Both the position numbers and the translations under genes were made by a program. A stretch of DNA of 64,000 nucleotides from Rhynchopus euleeides (taxonomy: Eukaryota; Euglenozoa; Diplonemea; Diplonemida; Diplonemidae), in contig OY723251.1 of the NCBI GenBank assembly GCA_963210315.1, positions 558,001 through 622,000 of the forward strand, in the 5' to 3' direction. Below, piece by piece: positions 19,409 to 28,098 of the stretch (positions are counted from its first letter, which is position 1; the number at the start of each line of letters is the position of its first letter). The notes beneath the pieces were generated by a model, which saw only the letters and a list, made by a program, of their open reading frames with translations, had not been told where the DNA came from and ran no database searches.

Positions 19409-19446
19409 GGATGCAGATTTTGGGGACCTGTATTATACCTACACTG

Positions 19447-20558
19447 CCGATCTCCCCCGATCTCCCCCGACACATTAGTGTGGTTGCCCGATCTCCCCCG
19501 ATCTCCCCCACCACATTAGTGGGGTTGCCCGATCTCCCCCGATCTCCCCCGACACATGAGTGGGGTTGCCCGATCTCCCCCGATCTCCCCCGACACATGA
19601 GTGTGGTTGCCCGATCTCCCCCGATCTCCCCCGACACGTGAGTGGGGTTGCCCGATCTCCCCCGATCTCCCCCGACACATGAGTGGGGTTGCCCGATCTC
19701 CCCCGATCTCCCCCGATCTCCCCCAACACATTAGTGTGGTTGCCCGATCTCCCCCGATCTCCCCCACCACATTAGTGGGGTTGCCCGATCTCCCCCGATC
19801 TCCCCCAACACATTAGTGTGGTTGCCCGATCTCCCCCGATCTCCCCCGACACATGAGTGGGGCTGCCCGATCTCCCCCGATCTCCCCCACCACATTAGTG
19901 GGGTTGCCCGATCTCCCCCGATCTCCCCCAACACATTAGTGGGGTTGCCCGATCTCCCCCGATCTCCCCCACCACATTAGTGGGGTTGCCCGATCTCCCC
20001 CGATCTCCCCCAACACATTAGTGTGGTTGCCCGATCTCCCCCGATCTCCCCCGACACATGAGTGGGGCTGCCCGATCTCCCCCGATCTCCCCCACCACAT
20101 TAGTGTGGTTGCCCGATCTCCCCCGATCTCCCCCAACACATTAGTGGGGTTGCCCGATCTCCCCCGATCTCCCCCACCACATTAGTGGGGTTGCCCGATC
20201 TCCCCCGATCTCCCCCAACACATTAGTGTGGTTGCCCGATCTCCCCCGATCTCCCCCGACACATGAGTGGGGCTGCCCGATCTCCCCCGATCTCCCCCAC
20301 CACATTAGTGTGGTTGCCCGATCTCCCCCGATCTCCCCCACCACATTAGTGGGGTTGCCCGATCTCCCCCGATCTCCCCCAACACATTAGTGTGGTTGCC
20401 CGATCTCCCCCGATCTCCCCCGACACATGAGTGGGGCTGCCCGATCTCCCCCGATCTCCCCCACCACATTAGTGTGGTTGCCCGATCTCCCCCGATCTCC
20501 CCCAACACATTAGTGGGGTTGCCCGATCTCCCCCGATCTCCCCCGACACATGAGTGGG
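19447..20558 (+). repeat. 41-bp satellite A, block 2 (about 27 units)
   Basis: Direct continuation of block 1 across the hAT insertion. A five-unit (205-bp) higher-order period is visible from about 19731 to 20344 (three consecutive copies). One unit near 19700 has three CGATCTCCCC boxes instead of two. Confidence 0.97.
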
Positions 20559-21732
20559 GAGATTTAGTGAATAGTGCGGAGCAAGTATCTTCGCGCGACG
20601 CGAGAAACACAACAAAGCAATAATTTGCCCAGAGGGCCGGAGAGGGGAGGGGGGACAGCCTGCCTAGTCAAGATCTGCCAGAGGGGCCGAGCACCAACGC
20701 ACACACAACCCGATTTCCTGATGAAGGGTGGTGGTGGTCGCGCCCCCGTCCAACCGTGCAACGCACGTGGCGGAAACTGCACTATGCAGCAACAGTGATG
20801 AGAAACAACACAGCAAAAACAGCAAGCAAACAGCAACAGAAACCTCGCGCGCGCCGCTCCTCCCTATTCTAAATCTCCCTTACCGTGCCGAAGCCACTCG
20901 ACTAAAGTCGTTCGTAGGTTGCCCGATCTCCCCCGATCTCCCCCGACACATGAGTGGGGCTGCCCGATCTCCCCCGATCTCCCCCACCACATTAGTGTGG
21001 TTGCCCGATCTCCCCCGATCTCCCCCGACACATGAGTGGGGCTGCCCGATCTCCCCCGATCTCCCCCACCACATTAGTGTGGTTGCCCGATCTCCCCCGA
21101 TCCCCCCCAACACATTAGTGGGGTTGCCCGATCTCCCCCGACACATGAGTGGGGTTGCCCGATCTCCCCCGATCTCCCCCGACACATGAGTGGGGTTGCC
21201 CGATCTCCCCCGATCGCCCCCGACACATGAGTGTGGTTGCCCGATCTCCCCCGATCTCCCCCGACACATTAGTGGGGTTGCCCGATCTCCCCCGATCTCC
21301 CCCAACACATGAGTGTGGTTGCCCGATCTCCCCCGATCTCCCCCGACACATGAGTGTGGTTGCCCGATCTCCCCTACGAACGACTTTAGTCGAGTGGCTT
21401 CGCCACGGTAAGGGAGATTTAGAATAGGGAGGAGCGGCGCGCGCGAGGTTTCTGTTGCTGTTTGCTTGCTGTTTTTGCTGTGTTGTTTCTCATCACTGTT
21501 GCTGCATAGTGCAGTTTCCGCCACGTGCGTTGCACGGTTGGACGGGGGCGCGACCACCACCACCCTTCATCAGGAAATCGGGTTGTGTGTGCGTTGGTGC
21601 TCGGCCCCTCTCGCAGATCTTGACTAGGCAGGCTGTCCCCCCTCCCCTCTCCGGCCCTCTGGGCGAATTATTGCTTTGTTGTGCTTCTCGCGTCGCGCGA
21701 AGATACTTGCTCCGCACTATTCACTAAATCTC
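20559..21732. repeat. Inverted duplication: two 360-bp arms around 454 bp of satellite A
   Basis: Arm 20559-20918 and arm 21373-21732 are reverse complements of equal length with only about four mismatches that I can find. The arm sequence is unrelated to the satellite, starts GAGATTTAGTG, and holds no convincing gene; a 90-codon frame exists in both arms but has no recognisable features. The loop 20919-21372 is satellite A, with one unit short by about 10 bp. The outer edges join satellite directly. It is either a fold-back transposon with satellite cargo or a recent palindromic duplication. Confidence 0.95.
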
Positions 21733-22455
21733 CCGATCTCCCCCGACACATTAGTGTGGTTGCCCGATCTCCCCCGATCTCCCCCGACACATGAGTGGGG
21801 TTGCCCGATCTCCCCCGATCTCCCCCACCACATGAGTGGGGTTGCCCGATCTCCCCCGATCTCCCCCGACACATTAGTGGGGTTGCCCGATCTCCCCCGA
21901 TCTCCCCCACCACATTAGTGGGGTTGCCCGATCTCCCCCGATCTCCCCCGACACATGAGTGGGGTTGCCCGATCTCCCCCGATCTCCCCCGACACATTAG
22001 TGGGGTTGCCCGATCTCCCCCGATCTCCCCCACCACATGAGTGTGGTTGCCCGATCTCCCCCGACACATGAGTGGGGTTGCCCGATCTCCCCCGATCTCC
22101 CCCGACACATGAGTGGGGTTGCCCGATCTCCCCCGATCTCCCCCAACACATTAGTGTGGTTGCCCGATCTCCCCCGATCTCCCCCGACACATGAGTGTGG
22201 TTGCCCGATCTCCCCCGATCTCCCCCACCACATGAGTGGGGCTGCCCGATCTCCCCCGATCTCCCCCAACACATTAGTGTGGTTGCCCGATCTCCCCCGA
22301 TCTCCCCCGACACGTGAGTGTGGTTGCCCGATCTCCCCCGATCTCCCCCAACACATGAATGTGGTTGCCCGATCTCCCCCGATCTCCCCCACCACAATAG
22401 TGGCCTTGCCCGATCTCCCCCGATCTTCCCCAACACGTGAGTGGGGTTGCCCGAT
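21733..22455 (+). repeat. 41-bp satellite A, block 3 (about 17 units)
   Basis: Same unit as blocks 1 and 2, more divergent towards its right end, where units such as CACAATAGTGGCC and a final CGATCTTCCCC variant appear before the change to satellite B. Confidence 0.95.
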
Positions 22456-24985
22456 CTCCCCCATATCATTCGGGTACTTGGCGGATCTCCCCCATATTAT
22501 TGGAGCACTTGGCTGATCTGTCCCGCTCTCCCCCATGTAATTGGGGCACTTGGCTGATCTGTCCCGATCTCCCCCATGTCATTGGCGCACTTGGCTGATC
22601 TGTCCCGATCTCCCCCATATCATTGGAGCACTTGGTTGATCTGTCCCGATCTCCCCTATGTCATTGGGGAACTTGGTTGATCTGTCCCGATCTCCCCCAT
22701 GTCATTGGAGCACTTGGTTGATCTGTCCCGATCTCCCCCAGGTCATTGGAGCACTTGGTTGATCTGTCCCGATCTCCCCCAGGTCATTGGGGCACTTGGC
22801 TGATCTGTCCCGATCTCCCCCACATCATTGGAGCACTTGGTTGATCTGTCCCGATCTCCCCCATATCATTGGAGCACTTGGCTGATCTGTCCCGATCTCC
22901 CCCATATCATTGGAGCACTTGGCTGATCTGTCCCGATCTCCCCCATGTCATTGGAGCACTTGGTTGATCTGTCCCGATCTCCCCCATATCATTGGAGCAC
23001 TTGGTTGATCTGTCCCGATCTCCCCCATGTCATTGGAGCACTTGGCTGATCTGTCCCGATCTCCCCCATGTCATTGGAGCACTTGGTTGATCTGTCCCGA
23101 TCTCCCCCAGGTCATTGGAGCACTTGGTTGATCTGTCCCGATCTCCCCCAGGTCATTGGGGCACTTGGCTGATCTGTCCCGATCTCCCCCACATCATTGG
23201 AGCACTTGGTTGATCTGTCCCGATCTCCCCCATATCATTGGAGCACTTGGCTGATCTGTCCCGATCTCCCCCATATCATTGGAGCACTTGGCTGATCTGT
23301 CCCGATCTCCCCCATGTCATTGGAGCACTTGGTTGATCTGTCCCGATCTCCCCCATGTCATTGGGGCACTTGGTTGATCTGTCCCGATCTCCCCCATGTC
23401 ATTGGAGCACTTGGTTGATCTGTCCCGATCTCCCCCAGGTCATTGGGGAACTTGGTTGATCTGTCCCGATCTCCCCCAGGTCATTGGGGCACTTGGTTGA
23501 TCTGTCCCGATCTCCCCCACATCATTGGGGCACTTGGTTGATCTGTCCCGATCTCCCCCATATCATTGGAGCACTTGGCTGATCTGTCCCGATCTCCCCC
23601 ATGTCATTGGAGCACTTGGTTGATCTGTCCCGATCTCCCCCATATCATTGGAGCACTTGGTTGATCTGTCCCGATCTCCCCCATGTCATTGGAGCACTTG
23701 GCTGATCTGTCCCGATCTCCCCCATGTCATTGGAGCACTTGGTTGATCTGTCCCGATCTCCCCCATATCATTGGAGCACTTGGTTGATCTGTCCCGATCT
23801 CCCCCATGTCATTGGAGCACTTGGCTGATCTGTCCCGATCTCCCCCATGTCATTGGAGCACTTGGTTGATCTGTCCCGATCTCCCCCATGTCATTGGGGC
23901 ACTTGGTTGATCTGTCCCGATCTCCCCCATGTCATTGGAGCACTTGGTTGATCTGTCCCGATCTCCCCCAGGTCATTGGGGAACTTGGTTGATCTGTCCC
24001 GATCTCCCCCAGGTCATTGGGGCACTTGGTTGATCTGTCCCGATCTCCCCCAGGTCATTGGAGCACTTGGTTGATCTGTCCCGATCTCCCCCAGGTCATT
24101 GGGGCACTTGGCTGATCTGTCCCGATCTCCCCCATGTCATTGGGGCACTTGGTTGATCTGTCCCGATCTCCCCCACATCATTGGGGCACTTGGTTGATCT
24201 GTCCCGATCTCCCCCACATCATTGGGGCACTTGGTTGATCTGTCCCGATCTCCCCCAGGTCATTGGGGCACTTGGCTGATCTGTCCCGATCTCCCCCATG
24301 TCATTGGGGCACTTGGTTGATCTGTCCCGATCTCCCCCACATCATTGGGGCACTTGGTTGATCTGTCCCGATCTCCCCCATGTCATTGGAGCACTTGGCT
24401 GATCTGTCCCGATCTCCCCCATGTCATTGGGGCACTTGGTTGATCTGTCCCGATCTCCCCCATATCATTGGAGCACTTGGTTGATCTGTCCCGATCTCCC
24501 CCGTGTCATTGGGGCACTTGGTTGATCTGTCCCGATCTCCCCCACATCATTGGGGCACTTGGTTGATCTGTCCCGATCTCCCCCATGTCATTGGAGCACT
24601 TGGCTGATCTGTCCCGATCTCCCCCATGTCATTGGGGCACTTGGTTGATCTGTCCCGATCTCCCCCATATCATTGGAGCACTTGGTTGATCTGTCCCGAT
24701 CTCCCCCATGTCATTGGGGCACTTGGTTGATCTGTCCCGATCTCCCCCACATCATTGGGGCACTTGGTTGATCTGTCCCGATCTCCCCCATGTCATTGGA
24801 GCACTTGGCTGATCTGTCCCGATCTCCCCCACATCATTGGAGCACTTGGTTGATCTGTCCCGATCTCCCCCACATCATTGGAGCACTTGGCTGATCTGTC
24901 CCGATCTCCCCCATGTCATTGGGGCTCTTGGCCGATCTACCCGGATCTCCCCCATGTCATTGGGGCAGGTCGCGGATCTGCCCAT
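22456..24985 (+). repeat. 41-bp satellite B (about 62 units)
   Basis: The unit is again 41 bp: GATCTGTCCCGATCTCCCCC followed by A(TG/TA/CA/GG)TCATTGGRGCACTTGGYT. It shares the CCGATCTCCCCC core and overall layout with satellite A. The first two units (22456-22540) are transitional: CGGATCTCCCCC replaces the later TGATCTGTCCC. A nine-unit (369-bp) higher-order repeat is evident from comparing 22781 with 23150. The last units, 24890-24985, are degenerate. Confidence 0.97.
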
Positions 24986-25535
24986 CACTTTTGTGTGCGC
25001 TGGGTATCCCGCATCCTCCTCCACCACCTGCCCCGGGCGCCGTCCACCCACACCACTGTGCGTCCGTCTCCCTGCCGGACTGTCGCCTGCAGCATAAGAA
25101 GTTGTTGGACGGAATGTTCTTGGCATTGGTTTGTGTTTGACGCGGCCCTTGACTGGCGCAGCGTCAACACACACCCCTGATCAGGGGTCGCGGACATTTG
25201 CGATGCCGCACGACATCGTGTGCCCCGTGTACCCCCTTGCCCTCCACCAGTGGCACCACTGCCCACCCCTTGACGCTCTTCAGGAGCGTCTCCATCATCC
25301 GCCGGCTCTGCTCCTGCTGCCTGCGGGTGGGTGTTCCTCCCTTGTCATTCACATATCAACGGGTTCTTCGGGTGTCCCATTCAAAAAAACACCCGAAAAA
25401 TACACGAACTTTGCTAAACTGGACCCAACTCCCCATACTCTTTTTTCGCCTTTTTTCAGCGTTTTTTCCCCCGATTTTTTTTTATTTTTCTGGAAAATCG
25501 GGAAGAATCGTCACCCCCCTAAGATGTATTTTGAA
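24986..25535. other. Non-coding stretch between satellite B and the fold-back cluster
   Basis: No convincing gene. It contains a TGATCAGGGGTCG segment at about 25178 and a T-rich region (25439-25490) similar in style to 12580-12760, ending in TCGTCACCCCCCTAAGATG, a motif shared in inverse with about 12560-12580. Confidence 0.5.
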
Positions 25536-25715
25536 ATCCTAGGGGGCCCTCGCTACCAGTCACTGCTCGTCACAGCTCGTCAGTCAGTGAGGGGAAGTGG
25601 GCTGGAGCTCACTTTTTCTCACTCAGTCACACTTGGTAGCGAAGGCCCCCCTAAAATATAAATGGAATATAAGGGGGGCCCTCGCTACCGAGTGAGAAAA
25701 AGTGAGAAAAAATGA
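25536..25715. repeat. Fold-back element with GGTAGCGA/TCGCTACC arms
   Basis: GGTAGCGAAGGCCCCCCT at 25634 pairs with GGGGGGCCCTCGCTACC at 25673-25689 around an AT-rich loop. Another CCCTCGCTACCAGTCACTG lies at about 25547. These share the ACTGGTAGCGAGG core with 26.3-26.5 kb. Confidence 0.75.
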
Positions 25716-26009
25716 GCGGAAAAACGCCCAAAAAAAGAGTGTGGGGAGTTGGGGGGTCCCTAGCCTGGGGAGCGTATTTGGACCCCGATTCTCGAAAAAG
25801 ACGATCTCGGTGTGGCTCAGATCGAAGGGTTGACTCACAACATGGCGATTTGGTGCAAATTTCAGAGAAAATCCCACGTGCTACTGCGAACGACGAGACT
25901 CGGACGTCCCTGGGGAGGGAACCCCCTGGTCCCACGCATGCAGGTGTGTGGTCCGAAGAGCCAGTGGTACGGCTGGCCGACACCACAAGTGCAGCTCGTG
26001 GCGGTCGGA

Positions 26010-26262
26010 CACACACGTCCAAGTATGACAATGTACTGGGGGAAATCGGGGGGAATCGTCCAAGTACGACACTGTACTGGGGGGAATCGGGGGGAATCGT
26101 CCAAGTACGACAATGTACTGGGGGGAATCGGGGGGAATCGTCCAAGTACGACAATGTACTGGGGGGAATCGGGGGGAATCGTCCAAGTACGACAGTGTAC
26201 TGGGGGGAATCGGGGGGAATCAACCAAGTACACTAATTTGCTGGGGGGAATCGGGGAGTGCC
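26010..26262 (-). repeat. 41-bp satellite C (about six units, inverted relative to A and B)
   Basis: On the plus strand the unit is GTCCAAGTACGACAATGTAC then TGGGGGGAATCGGGGGGAATC, 41 bp in total. Read on the minus strand it becomes two GATTCCCCCC boxes followed by a CATTGT/CTTGG segment, which lines up with satellite A's two GATCTCCCCC boxes and CATGAGTG...GG segment. It is therefore a third member of the same satellite family, in opposite orientation. Confidence 0.9.
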
Positions 26263-26286
26263 CCTACAGGAGGTGGGGACCACTGT

Positions 26287-26433
26287 GAGTCACTACGAGT
26301 CACTACGAGTCACGTGACTGGTAGCGAGGCCGGTCTGGACCTCTGGGTGGAATTTTCTCATATTGTGCCAAGTCCCCACCCGGAGTTCCAGACCGGCCTC
26401 GCTACCAGTCAAGTGACTCGTAGTGACTCGTAG
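26287..26433. repeat. Fold-back MITE-like element
   Basis: GAGTCACTACGAGTCACGTG, ACTGGTAGCGAGGCCGGTCT and GGA are mirrored by TCCAGACCGGCCTCGCTACC, AGTCAAGTGACTCGTAGTG, giving arms of about 60 bp around a 45-bp loop. The core ACTGGTAGCGAGG recurs at 26518 and, inverted, at 25547 and 25680. Confidence 0.85.
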
Positions 26434-26529
26434 TCAGCCAAAAACCTGAAAATTCACCCTTCTCCCCAGGCCAGCCAAAAAAGCCCCCTGACTCACTGAC
26501 GAGCCGTGACGACCCGTGACTGGTAGCGA

Positions 26530-26745
26530 GGGCCCCCAAGATGTACATCTTATATTCGACTTTTCTGTTTACAGTGTCCACTAGGCACTGGAAAATGCCA
26601 TAAAAAAGCGAAATTTGAACATAAGATGTACATCTTATGTTCAAATATGGGTAAATTTTATGTTTTTTGAAAATGCAAATTATGGCTCCCGTACACGCAT
26701 ATTATAAGATGTACATCTTATATTCGACCCCCCCCAGTAACGGAA
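26530..26745. repeat. AT-rich palindromes (AAGATGTACATCTT type)
   Basis: AAGATGTACATCTTATA, CATAAGATGTACATCTTATG and TATAAGATGTACATCTTATA lie within 170 bp, ending in ATTCGACCCCCCCCAGTAAC, which is shared in inverse with about 12508-12532. They look like termini of a small palindromic element family. Confidence 0.75.
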
Positions 26746-28098
26746 GGGGGGAGGGAGGAGGAGTTCGGTTGATTTCGAACGCGGAATCACCTCCACAGCC
26801 GTTGCCGTGGTGGGGAGTGGGGGAGTGGGGGAGCGGGGGTGGGTGGGGTGTTCTGCGAAGTGTTCCCAAAAAACAAAGGAAAGGGATCCGCACGAAATGT
26901 GGAAGAACAAAAGTATCCAGAATCGGGGGGGGGGGGGGGGAGGGGACAATACCTCCGAACCGTTAAAAGGAAAAGAAAACAAAATCCAAATCAGGGGAAG
27001 AGTCCAGCTCACACAGAACTGGCTGGCCTAGGCGGGGGCAGTGTTGGGATTGGGCAGCGCAGGTGGTGGTATCTCCACCTGCACACTGCCCAGCAAGCTG
27101 TCGGTGGTTTGAAGCACAGCAGGCAGCCGCTGGGGTCCCTATATGCAAGGACGGAGAGGGGCGGGGGGTGTGGGGGGGAGGGGGTGGGTTGGAGCGGGAA
27201 GGGTGTGTCTGCAGGCTTGCGCACTGCAATCCCTGTTGGTGGGCGATGTGGGGTGTGTGCGGCATGCAGTTGGGATAACTCCCGGGTGTGCACCGGTATA
27301 TCATCAGGGTAGAGGCCAGACTATCGGAGGGCACTCCCTCTGCCTACACTCGATGCGGCGGGTGAATACAAAAGTTTGGCGTGTGTGTGTGTGTGTGCAT
27401 TGCAGAGAATGCATCAATAAAGGTACACACAATAACATATTCTGTCAGTTTCAAAGGGAGGGGCGGGTGGGGTGGGGGTGGGCTGGGTGGGGGTAGCGCT
27501 CCTCCCGAAGGGCAACTGCGATTTTGACGAACATAGGTGGAGCTCATGTGGTGATTCGCATTGCACGAACCTTTGGTATGGGGCGATGCCGGCCAACCAC
27601 ATGGCATCCGGCACAACGGGGGCGTAAACCCCAATCATCTGATAACTATCAGATGATGGTGGCACACACACAGGGTCGTCACAGACTGCGCCACTCTGCA
27701 CACACGCATGGAACTCGAGAGCAGCCACGATAGGACGTGGCCTGCCACCCCCCCAGTGCCACTCCAGCAAGAAAGGGAAAGGTATCAGCGGGTTGAGAAG
27801 AAAAGAACAGCAACAGGAGGCGCCCGGTCACGGTTCACCCCCGGGAAGGGCTTGCCTCCGTTTGGAAGGAAGAAGCTAAAAAAAATGGCCTTCGCCATGC
27901 ACACACTGCGGAATGCATGGAGCGTTTGCAAGGGTGAAAAGGTATTTGCGACAGAGGCGGTGCCGAACGATCGAGAACAAAAAAAATGAATGGAAAAAAA
28001 CGAGCAAAGAAAAGAAGAGGCTTTGCATGCTGCCCCCCCTGCATGCACAACCAAAAACAAAAAAACGAGCATCCGGCACACCACCCCACCCCCCTCCC
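26746..28098. other. Intergenic region, no gene seen
   Basis: The sequence contains G-runs (26926-26940), a (GT)n run at 27378-27396 and a short perfect palindrome AATCATCTGATAACTATCAG near 27631-27655 (CATCTGATA/TATCAGATG). No frame looks coding. Part of it is presumably the 3' region of the TPR-like gene. Confidence 0.5.

Larger units (their letters stand above)
14811..19446 (+). mobile_element. Complete hAT-type DNA transposon, 4,636 bp, inserted in satellite A
   Basis: The left terminus CAGTGTAGG (14811-14819) is the exact inverse of the right terminus CCTACACTG (19438-19446). The 8-bp sequence CCGATCTC flanks both sides (14803-14810 and 19447-19454), a textbook hAT target duplication made inside a satellite unit. 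The interior encodes a BED/DUF659/hATC transposase on the plus strand. Other internal features are TGTATTAAAC decamer runs near each end, two SINE-like segments and a 171-bp hairpin module present twice. Removing the element and one duplication restores the 41-bp periodicity, so the satellite predates the insertion. Confidence 0.95.
18945..19446. other. 3' part of the hAT element, non-coding
   Basis: After the TAG at 18942-18944 there is a C/T-rich stretch, an inverted SINE-like segment, a decamer array and the right terminal repeat. No further gene is visible. Confidence 0.7.

Noticed and set aside
12999-20561. Base-paired covariation between the ACAC/CCAC and GTGT/GTGG parts of satellite A units, implying a selected hairpin
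   Set aside because: Mixed combinations (for example ACAC with GTGG) are frequent, so pairing is not maintained.
20564-20836. A 90-codon frame present in both arms of the inverted duplication as a real gene
   Set aside because: The composition is irregular and Cys-rich with no recognisable motif, and the frame is duplicated only because the arms are duplicated.
12967-24985. Possible CRISPR-like array
   Set aside because: Units are contiguous with no unique spacers, and the context is eukaryotic.
24837-25174. Frames at the right edge of satellite B
   Set aside because: They are mostly translated satellite units running into non-coding DNA.
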